Shown in pieces: positions 53,949 through 62,196 of a stretch of 64,000 bases of DNA (the first letter of the stretch is position 1; each line of letters opens with the position of its first letter). Location: NCBI GenBank assembly GCA_021730635.1, contig JAJNNC010000006.1, positions 372,001-436,000 of the forward strand, in the 5' to 3' direction. Both the position numbers and the translations under genes were made by a program. The DNA comes from Catalimonadaceae bacterium JC749 (GTDB taxonomy: Bacteria; Bacteroidota; Bacteroidia; Cytophagales; Cyclobacteriaceae). The notes under the pieces were generated by a model. That model had not been told where the DNA came from. It made no database searches and saw only the letters and a list, made by a program, of their open reading frames with translations.

Positions 53949-55235
53949 CTAAAAAAACTCACTGAGGGCGATCACCCCAGTATATGAAATAATACAGGCA
54001 AAAATCAGGGCAGCCACCAGTCCTATGTTCAGGCCAGTGCCAGCCTTGTGTACGCCCATCATATCCTTCCGGTTGACCAGGTAGAGGATACCGCCAATCA
54101 CCAGGGGCAACACAAATACGCCCGCTACCTGGGTGGCAATCTGGGCAGCGATAGGATTAGCTCCCAATACCGGTACGGTAAGGCCCACCAGACTCGCCAG
54201 CCCTGTCAATATTTTAAACCGTTTGGAACCTGTATCCAGCGCTCCATCCTGGTAGTCGGCAATCAGTAAGGGCGTTACCATCAGGATGGGAAAGACAGAC
54301 GAAAGACCCGCACTCAAGGCACCTACCATAAAAAGGACTACAGCAAATTTGCCTGCCACCGGTTCCAGCGTATGCACCATATCCAGTACTTTTTCTATGG
54401 TTTTGCCTTCGTAGAATAAAGCCCCCGTGGCGGCTGCCATAATCGCCAGGTTGATAATAAACATGAGAATACCGGAAGTGAGGGCATCTCTTGATTGTTC
54501 TTTCGTGTGCTCGGCCGTCCATCCTTTTCCTTTCATCAATAGCGGACGCACCACAAAGGTAGGAGCGGCCATGGTGGTGCCCACAAAAGCGGCCACCAGC
54601 AGTTTACCGCCCGGCACCGCAGGAATACTGGGGACCATGCCCCTGGCCATGTCTCCGGGTTGTGGGAAAACCACAAACATGGAAACGAGGAAGGAAATGG
54701 CCATCAGCGTGACAAAAAATATCAGCACCTTTTCAAAGAAGGAGTACTGGCCCACCCACAACATGGCATACATGATGAGGATCAGGGTGATGGCGATCCC
54801 CAGGACCACCCAGTAGTTTTCTGCCGGTAAGCCAGGCACAAACAGATGGATGGTCTCATAAATGGCGTTGGCACTGAGCCCTAAGATCCCTGACAGGGAG
54901 TTCAACTGAGCCACAATAATTCCCACGACAACCAGAATGGCCACCACTTTTCCGGCTTTCAGTTTGCTTTTAAAACTGTAGATAGACGTAAGGCCCGTTA
55001 CTACCGCATAACGGCCATAGGCTTCCATCAGCACCCAGGAAAAGAGGCAGCTCAAAAAGAGGACCCAGGTGAGCTGCATGCCAAACTGGCTACCGGCTTT
55101 AGCCATGGAGGTCACACTACCGGTACCGATCGTATAGCCAATGCAGAAAATACCAGGACCTATACTGAGTAGGGCAAGCCATATTTTCTGAAAGAATGAA
55201 ATACTTTTTTGCGTTTTAACTTTTTCTGCTGGCAT
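53949..55235 (-). CDS. Nramp-fold transporter lacking the metal-binding motif
   Basis: 428 residues with about 11 transmembrane helices and an Nramp-like opening (LLSIGPGIFCIGYTIGTGSVTSMAKAGSQFGM). In metal-transporting Nramps the first helix has a DPGN motif; here that position reads TGS-like (TIGTGSVTS). In helix 6 the usual MPHN becomes MAAPTF, keeping only the Met. Loss of the Asp and Asn ligands argues against Mn2+/Fe2+ transport. It lies 4 bp from the sugar-isomerase-like gene and in the same run as dgoK, so transport of a sugar acid or related organic solute is the better guess. Inner membrane. Confidence 0.82.
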   Translation of the reverse strand: MPAEKVKTQKSISFFQKIWLALLSIGPGIFCIGYTIGTGSVTSMAKAGSQFGMQLTWVLFLSCLFSWVLMEAYGRYAVVTGLTSIYSFKSKLKAGKVVAILVVVGIIVAQLNSLSGILGLSANAIYETIHLFVPGLPAENYWVVLGIAITLILIMYAMLWVGQYSFFEKVLIFFVTLMAISFLVSMFVVFPQPGDMARGMVPSIPAVPGGKLLVAAFVGTTMAAPTFVVRPLLMKGKGWTAEHTKEQSRDALTSGILMFIINLAIMAAATGALFYEGKTIEKVLDMVHTLEPVAGKFAVVLFMVGALSAGLSSVFPILMVTPLLIADYQDGALDTGSKRFKILTGLASLVGLTVPVLGANPIAAQIATQVAGVFVLPLVIGGILYLVNRKDMMGVHKAGTGLNIGLVAALIFACIISYTGVIALSEFF

Positions 55236-55238
55236 ACC

Positions 55239-56258
55239 TTAAGGATTTTGAATGAGTTGTTTGGATTGTAGATAGTGGATGCTTTGTTGCATATTGTCAT
55301 AAGCCTGATCCAGGCTGTTCACGGCCTGCAATTCAATGGCAATATAAGGCACTTCATGTGCCGACAGGAGTTGCAGCACCTCCCCCAGTGCCAAGGGATT
55401 ATCCATCAAGGTAGGCTGTGCCTCTCCATTTTTTGCTGACTTCAGATGAATGTAGTGCACATTGTCGATGTGTTCCACCAAAAAGGATTTGATGCTATCC
55501 GGTGAAGCATGGACACGCGACACACTAAAAGGATTCGCCGTATCAAACTGCCAGCCTACCGCATCACTGACACGGGAAAGCAGATCAGCCATACCATAGT
55601 ACTGATTATTTTCTCCGAAAAAGGCTTCGGCTCCATTTTCTATGACATACTGTAATCCATTCTCTTTTGCGATCAGGGCAGCACTATCTGCATAGTGCAC
55701 CAGTTTTGCCAATTCTTCCTGTGTCCATCCCTTTCTGGATTCGTCATTGGTGAGCTCCTTGCCACTGGCCAGAGAACGTATCACTTTCTGTCCGTTCATC
55801 ACCACCGCGTTTTGTATACCTCTTTCAAAGGTGGGCCAAAAATCTTCGTCCAGTAAGCCTTTCTGAATGGCATAGCTGACTTCAACACCCTTTTTCTGTG
55901 CATAGGCCGCAATTTCTTTACTTTCTTCCAGGGTCAGTACGGCATCAGGATCTCTTAATTCTATCCATAAATAACCCTGCTCAGCGGCGTAGTCAATAAG
56001 TTGTTGGCTGTTGGCCAGACTCACAGGCAAAGCCTGTAAGAAATTTTGCGTCGTAAACCCCAGCTTGAGGTTTGGGTAATCCTGGAATTGCAGGTCTTCC
56101 TGGATTTCCTGAGGGGTATCCTGCGATTGAGAGGTACTGCCTGACTGGCAGCTCGGGAAAAAGAGAGAGAGCAGCCATAAGGCAAAGCAAAGGAAGAGTC
56201 GGGGGCGGGGCATACCGCTGGGCGGCATACCGCTTCTTTTACATAGGTTGATGATCAT
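55239..56258 (-). CDS. Sugar phosphate isomerase/epimerase-like lipoprotein (AP-endonuclease-2 TIM barrel)
   Basis: 339 residues if started at ATG 56258, which overlaps dgoK by 20 bp. A later start near 56213 would give a normal lipoprotein signal (MPRPRLFLCFALWLLSLFFPSC). The body is a xylose-isomerase-like TIM barrel: LKLGFTTQNF, LWIELRDP, YVIENGAEAFF, WQFDTANPF, and YIHLKSAKNG, YIAIELQAV, which supply Glu/Asp/His metal ligands. A membrane-anchored, exported epimerase-like enzyme is unusual but common in Bacteroidetes sugar loci. A direct duplication GCATACCGCT (x2) lies at the start region and encodes GMPPSGMPR. Confidence 0.8.
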   Translation of the reverse strand: MIINLCKRSGMPPSGMPRPRLFLCFALWLLSLFFPSCQSGSTSQSQDTPQEIQEDLQFQDYPNLKLGFTTQNFLQALPVSLANSQQLIDYAAEQGYLWIELRDPDAVLTLEESKEIAAYAQKKGVEVSYAIQKGLLDEDFWPTFERGIQNAVVMNGQKVIRSLASGKELTNDESRKGWTQEELAKLVHYADSAALIAKENGLQYVIENGAEAFFGENNQYYGMADLLSRVSDAVGWQFDTANPFSVSRVHASPDSIKSFLVEHIDNVHYIHLKSAKNGEAQPTLMDNPLALGEVLQLLSAHEVPYIAIELQAVNSLDQAYDNMQQSIHYLQSKQLIQNP

Positions 56259-57276
56259 TGTTATTAATGGTTAACTGCTGGTTTTGAAATATTATTATCT
56301 GACCGGCAATGGCTGCCTTGTCTATCAGGTCAGCCGCGATGGTGATGGTGCTGCCTGATAATTGCAGGGCTTCGATAGCCAGTTGATAGAATGCAAACAG
56401 ATTACTACCACTGCACAATACGATCTGCCATTTTTCTTTTTTCCCCAGTTGCTTTAACTCCGCTCCTATCAGTAACCCACTCAGATACAGGGAATTTTGC
56501 TTTCTATTCAATTTGCCAAAGAGCTGGTTGGTCCTGACTTTAAACAAACTGTGCAGTACATTGGCATGACTTGACTCTCTGACACCCAGTTTGAAAGCTT
56601 TCAGATCGTTTTCTGACGCTCCGGACAGGTTGTTACTTTCCACAGAATCTTTGAGGATACTGTGGTGAGCCATCAGGTTGAAGACCTCTCCTGTCATGAA
56701 GGTCCGAAAGTTGATTAATTGTCTGTTTTTGATGTAAATATGTTTGGAATGGGTACCGGGAAAAATCAAAATTGCTTTTGGCTGATTGTTTAAGAAATCA
56801 GCTAGGGCTACCAATCCGATGAGTTGTGTTTCTTCACCCCGCATCACATCTTCCTGGCTTTTCACACCCGATATCAAGATGATATCATGCGGAAATGCTT
56901 CCTGTTTCTCAAAATACCTGATGCTTGCCTGGCTTCCGTCCACCGCAAAAGGCAAACACGCATAGGGAACCTCTTCCATCCCTACCGATGAAGAGGCCAT
57001 TCCGGAAATAACCAGGGTGATATGCTCTAAGCTTATTGCCAGCTTTTCTGATAAGAGACGGATCTGCTTCTTCAAATACTGGCGGAAAAAATGATTTCTG
57101 GCTATTCCCTTGGCTTCGCCTTCTGCTTTCCAGGCATTATAGGTATGGGCCACTCCCTCCTGGGAAATCACTTCTCCCAGAAGCTGATGATGCGAAATGT
57201 CATCTCCGAGCATGTGGATCAACCGTAATCTGAAAGAAGAAGTACCCCAATCACAACACAGCAAATTGTTTTTCAT
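56239..57276 (-). CDS. dgoK: 2-dehydro-3-deoxygalactonokinase-like kinase
   Basis: 345 residues matching the DgoK family: CDWGTSSFRLRL at the N-terminus (phosphate-binding), a central ISGMASSSVGMEEVPY, SQEDVMRGEETQLIGL, FPGTHSKHI and FMTGEVFNLM. The enzyme phosphorylates 2-keto-3-deoxy-galactonate (or an analogue such as the 2-keto-3-deoxy-fuconate relative) with ATP. A dgoA-type aldolase, its usual partner, is not seen in this window. It is the first gene of a run with the isomerase-like and Nramp-like genes. Confidence 0.9.
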   Translation of the reverse strand: MKNNLLCCDWGTSSFRLRLIHMLGDDISHHQLLGEVISQEGVAHTYNAWKAEGEAKGIARNHFFRQYLKKQIRLLSEKLAISLEHITLVISGMASSSVGMEEVPYACLPFAVDGSQASIRYFEKQEAFPHDIILISGVKSQEDVMRGEETQLIGLVALADFLNNQPKAILIFPGTHSKHIYIKNRQLINFRTFMTGEVFNLMAHHSILKDSVESNNLSGASENDLKAFKLGVRESSHANVLHSLFKVRTNQLFGKLNRKQNSLYLSGLLIGAELKQLGKKEKWQIVLCSGSNLFAFYQLAIEALQLSGSTITIAADLIDKAAIAGQIIIFQNQQLTINNNDHQPM

Positions 57277-57599
57277 CGATTCTGATAAATATTTTTCACA
57301 TTGGGCTACATCAAATCTGATCCGCTCAACCTATGGATCATTATATGCTTGGATGAACTTGGGGAGCGTAAGCGTTGGCTGAATTGCTCCTCCCTGAAAG
57401 GGCAGGCATTACATGTAATCATATGATCAGTAGTTAAACGGCAAGGTTGCCATCCTCTTCATTTTGAAATATACTAAGCAATATAGTATGCTTAATCGTT
57501 AAAATATATCATTTAATAAATTAAATCCCTTTTGCTGCTTTGCTTTTATATGGTCCCGTCCTGGTTTTGGAATATGACCTGCACAACGTTTTTTAACCT
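57277..57599. other. Intergenic region upstream of dgoK
   Basis: A 323-bp AT-rich spacer between the quinoprotein stop and the dgoK start, which must hold the dgoK promoter. A near-perfect AT-only hairpin ATTTAAT-AA-ATTAAAT lies at 57511-57526. No open frame or clear -33/-7 pair was found. Confidence 0.45.
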
Positions 57600-59825
57600 T
57601 TATGGTAAAGCAAAAGCCACATAAGAACCTCCCGGTTTCAATCCGTATCGGGTACCTCCTGCCGCTATCACAATATACTGTTTTCCATCCACCATATAGG
57701 TAACAGGGGTAGCAAAACCGCCGGCCGGCAGTTGATATTCCCACACTATTTTTCCCGTATCTTTATCAAAAGCGCGTAGCTTTTCATCATAGGTAGCCGC
57801 GATGAAGACCAGCCCTCCTGCTGTTACGATCGGCCCTCCATGATTTTCCGTCCCCGTAGGGGGTATTCCCTGCTCGGTCAAAGCCGGATACTCACCCAAC
57901 GGCACCTGCCACACATAATCCCCTGTATTCAGATCAATGGCATTGAGGGTACCCCAGGGAGGCTTGATGGCCGGGTAATCATCCTGATCCCGAAATTGTA
58001 TGTTGCCATTGTTTAAAAAAGGAGGTATATACGGAAATTCATCCTCTCCTGAATAGGCTACTTCAGGCATCGTTCGATGCAGCTCATCCGCTGGTTTTTT
58101 TTCAGTATGGAGCAGAAAATCAATGATATGATCCCGGTTTTCCTGGGAAATATGCTGAAACGAAGGCATTCGTCCTCTCCCCGTTTCCAGGAGCTCACTG
58201 ATCTGTGCTCTGGTCATCCTTTTTCCCACCTCTGTCAGCACCGGATAAGCCTGAGCGGCATTGCTACCACCACTTCCTTTTCCACCCATGCCATGACAAA
58301 CAGAACAGTTGGCATTAAACAAGGAGGCGCCCCGGGAGGTAACAGACTGTTGGTTTTGTTCGCGGATATCACGCATCTGAAGCCACCAGAGCATATTGTT
58401 GGCGTTCAGGTAGAGTATGCCTTCCGGATCAGCCGCATTGCCTCCCCACTCTGCGCCCCCTCCGAAAGCGAAATATAAGGAGCCTTCCAGACTGGGAGGC
58501 ATGTACTTACTGCCATGCAAGCTGTTGCGATACCGTTCCAATACATACGCATGGGCTTCCGGGGTACGGTCGGTGATATTTTCTTCGGTGAGTTCCTGAA
58601 TCGCAAAAGGTGCTGGTTTGGTTGGCACAGGCTGCGTCGGCCAGGGCTGTTCTCCGGGTAAGGCCGGTGTGGTCGGTACCGGTACCTCTTTGACTTCAAA
58701 CAAGGGTGTGCCGGTATCCCGGTCGAACAAAAAGACATATCCATCTTTGGTCGCCTGTGCTACAGCCTCCACTTTTCGCCCCTCATGCTGTACGGTCAAC
58801 AGATTGGGCGGACAGGGCAGGTCACGGTCCCAGAGGTCATGATGCACCGTTTGAAAGTGCCATTTTCTTTCGCCGGTTTCGGCATCCAGGGCGATTACAC
58901 AATTGGCAAAGAGATTTTTCCCATGGCGGGCCCCACCATAAAAATCAACGGAAGGGGATCCTGTGGCTGCGTACACCACTCCCCGTTTTTCGTCTAAAAC
59001 CATGCCCGCCCAGCAGTTGGCGCCCCCCAGTTTGCGATAGGCATCTTCAGACCAGGTATCATATCCAAACTCTCCGGGGAGGGGAATGGTATGAAACACC
59101 CAGGCCAGCTTTCCGGTACGCACATTGAATGCTCTGATATAACCGGGAGGGGCATCCCCAGCCTCTGACACACTGGAGCCCGTTATCAACAAATCCTTAT
59201 AAATGACACCAGGGGTGGTCACCCTGATAGAAAGGTTGCTGACTTCATGCCCTAATGTTTCTTCACCACCCAATCCTTCGTGCAGGTCTACCATGCCATG
59301 CTTCCCAAAAGTTGTAATGGGTTTCCCGGTATTGGCATCAAGGGCATACAGAAAAGAGCCTACCGTATACAACACACGCTGGTCCGCCCCATCTTCCCAG
59401 TACATCACACCTCGCAGGGGATGAAACCTGGGTTCTCTCTCCGGATTGGCAAAAGGATCAAATTTCCATAGAGGTTCACCCGTGGCCGCTTTGACCGCAA
59501 ACAGTTTCATCTGTGGGGTGGTGCCGTATAAAATTCCCTTGACCACAATGGGTTGACATTGCAGGTTCATGGCCCTTTCTTCCGGATTCTTATTTTCACC
59601 GGTGTCGTACGTCCAGGCCAGTTGCAGTTGATGTACATTTTCCCTGTTGATCTGCGTGAGCGGTGAATACCGGTTGCCTGCGTGATTTCCCCCATAGGTA
59701 GGCCAATCCAGGTCTTTGCTCCCTGCCACCTCATTTTCTTTCTGCGCAGTGGTCAGACAACCTCCCAACAAAAATAAACCAACAATTATAGGTGTTACTA
59801 AATACTTCATTGGTGAATTAAACAT
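57600..59825 (-). CDS. PQQ-dependent quinoprotein glucose/alcohol dehydrogenase with inserted cytochrome c domain, lipoprotein
   Basis: 741 residues. A lipoprotein signal ends LLGGC (Cys23). The eight-bladed PQQ propeller begins at WPTYGGNHAGNRYSPLTQI, with tryptophan-docking blades such as LYALDANTGKPITTFG and VIALDAETGERKWHFQTVHHDLWDRD. A c-type cytochrome domain is inserted at about residues 495-570, with heme motif C507-S-V-C510-H511 and a Met ligand in GRMPSF. The propeller then resumes and ends in GGFATPVTYMVDGKQYIVIAAGG. It oxidises a sugar or alcohol in the periplasm and passes electrons on internally. Its ATG overlaps the DUF4380 stop (TAATG). Confidence 0.93.
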   Translation of the reverse strand: MFNSPMKYLVTPIIVGLFLLGGCLTTAQKENEVAGSKDLDWPTYGGNHAGNRYSPLTQINRENVHQLQLAWTYDTGENKNPEERAMNLQCQPIVVKGILYGTTPQMKLFAVKAATGEPLWKFDPFANPEREPRFHPLRGVMYWEDGADQRVLYTVGSFLYALDANTGKPITTFGKHGMVDLHEGLGGEETLGHEVSNLSIRVTTPGVIYKDLLITGSSVSEAGDAPPGYIRAFNVRTGKLAWVFHTIPLPGEFGYDTWSEDAYRKLGGANCWAGMVLDEKRGVVYAATGSPSVDFYGGARHGKNLFANCVIALDAETGERKWHFQTVHHDLWDRDLPCPPNLLTVQHEGRKVEAVAQATKDGYVFLFDRDTGTPLFEVKEVPVPTTPALPGEQPWPTQPVPTKPAPFAIQELTEENITDRTPEAHAYVLERYRNSLHGSKYMPPSLEGSLYFAFGGGAEWGGNAADPEGILYLNANNMLWWLQMRDIREQNQQSVTSRGASLFNANCSVCHGMGGKGSGGSNAAQAYPVLTEVGKRMTRAQISELLETGRGRMPSFQHISQENRDHIIDFLLHTEKKPADELHRTMPEVAYSGEDEFPYIPPFLNNGNIQFRDQDDYPAIKPPWGTLNAIDLNTGDYVWQVPLGEYPALTEQGIPPTGTENHGGPIVTAGGLVFIAATYDEKLRAFDKDTGKIVWEYQLPAGGFATPVTYMVDGKQYIVIAAGGTRYGLKPGGSYVAFALP

Positions 59826-60748
59826 TATTCAACAAGCATTCGAACAAAGTCAGCCAAGGCAACATGGCCCACTTCAGCTTGAAGGTGAGGGGGCAACTTT
59901 CTCAACAGCCACCGTACCTCCCAGGAGAGGGAAGCACCCGGTTGCAGCGTTTCATAAGCGCCCTGCTGCTCTATTTCCACATAGGTCTTGTCTGCATTTG
60001 TATAAATTTCTACCTCCGCCTCAGAGGGTGCTGCACGGTTAGCGGGAAAATCCGGAAACTTTTTAATGAAAATCACCCGATCATTGACCTGGGCGACCCA
60101 ACCTTCCGCTCCATCTGAAAAGAATTTGTGGTGCCGGGCCGGAATCTTGTCTACCTGATGGGCAAACCAGGTAATCCCATGCTGGTCTTCTGCCAGCGTG
60201 GCCAGGTTGCCCCAGCGTTCGCCGGTACCTCTAGGGAAGAAGGCCAGCCCTCCGGGATGCACCCGGGTGACTTCCCAGGGTGCCACCTGCCGCACCTGAT
60301 CCGACGCATTGGTAATGGTATAGACGATTGTAAAAGAAGTATCAGCAGGGTTTCCTGAAATTTCTTTCGTGAAAACGTAACCGGATTTAGGGTCTTTCTG
60401 GCTGACCAGCTTGAGGACCTTGTTTTGTACAGAAACCGTATAGGGCTGATGGTCTAAGGCTGGTGAAACAGCACCCCCCCAGGCTTTTTGCGGACTTGGC
60501 CATAGGGTAGAACCCCAGTAATCCGCATGAACCGCCTGACCGGTGAGAAAGTTTTTTCCCTCCAACGTAAGGGAAGTGATCCTCCCCCCGACGGCAGGAT
60601 CGATCTCCAATACCTGTTGATGAAAACTGATACGATACTTCCCTTCCAGATTTTCAGGCATCGCTCGCTGGTGGCTTTTTTGCGCCAGGCAGGTAACCAC
60701 CAGGAATAAGCAACACCCAAATGGAAGGACAGATAATTTAATCATCAT
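59825..60748 (-). CDS. DUF4380 protein, galactose-mutarotase-like fold, exported
   Basis: 307 residues with a signal peptide (about 1-22, ending CLAQ). Features of DUF4380: ISFHQQVLEIDPAVGGRITSLTLEGKNFLT near the start, DYWGSTLWPSPQKAWGG, and a C-terminal YVEIEQQGAYETLQPGASLSWEVRWLL. These point to the beta-supersandwich of aldose-mutarotase-like proteins. No residue set clearly defines a catalytic site. It shares a TAATG stop-start with the quinoprotein gene downstream, so the pair is translationally coupled; it may handle the sugar that the quinoprotein oxidises. That link is inference. Confidence 0.82.
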   Translation of the reverse strand: MMIKLSVLPFGCCLFLVVTCLAQKSHQRAMPENLEGKYRISFHQQVLEIDPAVGGRITSLTLEGKNFLTGQAVHADYWGSTLWPSPQKAWGGAVSPALDHQPYTVSVQNKVLKLVSQKDPKSGYVFTKEISGNPADTSFTIVYTITNASDQVRQVAPWEVTRVHPGGLAFFPRGTGERWGNLATLAEDQHGITWFAHQVDKIPARHHKFFSDGAEGWVAQVNDRVIFIKKFPDFPANRAAPSEAEVEIYTNADKTYVEIEQQGAYETLQPGASLSWEVRWLLRKLPPHLQAEVGHVALADFVRMLVE

Positions 60749-60784
60749 AAGCCTTACTTTTGATACACCCGTAGCATCATCTCC

Positions 60785-62032
60785 TCACCAATCTACCACT
60801 GAACCATCTCTGGGATCATAGCTCTCCGGATTTTTCCAGTCATGCCCTATCTTGTCGGCCATCAAGTCGTCATCCAGCTCTATGCCCAGTCCCGGCTTGG
60901 TAGGCAACAGCACCGTCCCATCTTTTTCCAACGTAAAAGGTTGCTTCAGATACCCTTCCCCCAGAGAGACCTGTTCCTGCACCAGAAAATTAGGAATACT
61001 GGCTGCCAGTTGCAAGCCTACAGCCAGCGAGATGGGCCCCATCGGATTATGCGGTGCAATGGGAGCATAATAGGCTTCTGCCATACCAGCAATGATACGT
61101 CCTTCGGTAAGGCCTCCGGCATGACAAAGATCAGGTTGTAAGATAGCAGCCGCTCCCTTTTCAAGAATTTCACGGAAACCCCATTTCGTAAAAATCCTTT
61201 CGCCGGTGGCGATGGGCAAATGCGTACTACGAGCTATATCTACCAGCACGTCTACGTTCTGTGCCTGACAAGGCTCCTCGACAAACATCGGTTGATAGGG
61301 TTCTAGGGCTTTGATGAGTACCTTGGCTGTCTGGGGAGAAATGGCGCCATGAAAATCAATGCCAATATCCATCTCACTGCCTCCCGCTTCTCTCAAAGCG
61401 GCAAAATTATCCTCGGCATATTGAATAAATTTCGGGTTTTCCACAGCCCGGGCAGGATTTTCTTTGGCGACCCCTGTTTTTATCACTGTATAGCCTTCAC
61501 TGATTCGTTTCTTCATATCTTCCGGCGTGCTGGCCCTGCCATAAATACGCACCCTGTCGCGGGTAGGTCCACCGAACAACTCGTAGACCGGAATATTGAG
61601 CAATTTCCCTTTGATATCCCATAGGGCATGATCAATCCCACTCAGGGCGCTGGTGAGGATGGGGCCACCCCGATAGAACGCATGGCGGTAGATGGCCTGC
61701 CAATGATGCACCACCTGCCTGGGGTCTTTCCCGATCAGGTAAGGTTCTATTTCTTTGATGGCTGTTTGGATGGTGAGCGCCCTACCTTCCAGCAGGGGTT
61801 CTCCCAAACCGACCACCCCTGCATCGGTGTGTATTTTGAGGAATATCCAGCGGGGTTTCACCAGAAACGTTTCCAGTCTGGTAATTCTTACCTTTTCTTG
61901 GTCTTGCCATCGCCCGGGTGTAGAGGCATAAGAAGAGGAAGGCAAGGCCATCATACCCACCCCGGCTACGCCCAACACCGACTGAATGGCAGCCCGCCGC
62001 GACATACCGGATTTTTTCTTTCCATATTTCAT
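60785..62032 (-). CDS. Exported D-galactonate dehydratase-like enzyme (enolase superfamily)
   Basis: 415 residues with an export signal that includes twin arginines (MSRRAAIQS near residue 10), so it is probably Tat-exported. Enolase-superfamily metal ligands are D226 (DIGIDFHG), E252 (FVEEPCQ) and E278 (ATGERIF). Catalytic bases are H228 and H328 (APHNPMGP). The opening RITRLETFLVKPRWIFLKIHTDAGVVGLGEP matches the DgoD group. The reaction would be dehydration of a galactonate-type acid to the 2-keto-3-deoxy acid, the substrate of dgoK. Export of a dehydratase is unusual, though Bacteroidetes carry such forms. Confidence 0.9.
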   Translation of the reverse strand: MKYGKKKSGMSRRAAIQSVLGVAGVGMMALPSSSYASTPGRWQDQEKVRITRLETFLVKPRWIFLKIHTDAGVVGLGEPLLEGRALTIQTAIKEIEPYLIGKDPRQVVHHWQAIYRHAFYRGGPILTSALSGIDHALWDIKGKLLNIPVYELFGGPTRDRVRIYGRASTPEDMKKRISEGYTVIKTGVAKENPARAVENPKFIQYAEDNFAALREAGGSEMDIGIDFHGAISPQTAKVLIKALEPYQPMFVEEPCQAQNVDVLVDIARSTHLPIATGERIFTKWGFREILEKGAAAILQPDLCHAGGLTEGRIIAGMAEAYYAPIAPHNPMGPISLAVGLQLAASIPNFLVQEQVSLGEGYLKQPFTLEKDGTVLLPTKPGLGIELDDDLMADKIGHDWKNPESYDPRDGSVVDW

Positions 62033-62196
62033 GATAGAATAGTTTTTAGGTTAAAGATCTTAGTGTAAAATGAACTTGTCTGGACAGAGGCATGAACCAG
62101 CCTCCCGCATGAATGCTTCATAGCGGTAGGCGTACAAGTACTCCTGTTAGGCTAGTTCCTGACAATTTGCCTCAAAAGGCTACAATCACTCCGGGC

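Noticed and set aside
53949-55235. Plain annotation as a manganese/iron transporter
   Set aside because: The diagnostic DPGN and MPHN metal-binding motifs are missing, and the neighbours are sugar-acid genes.
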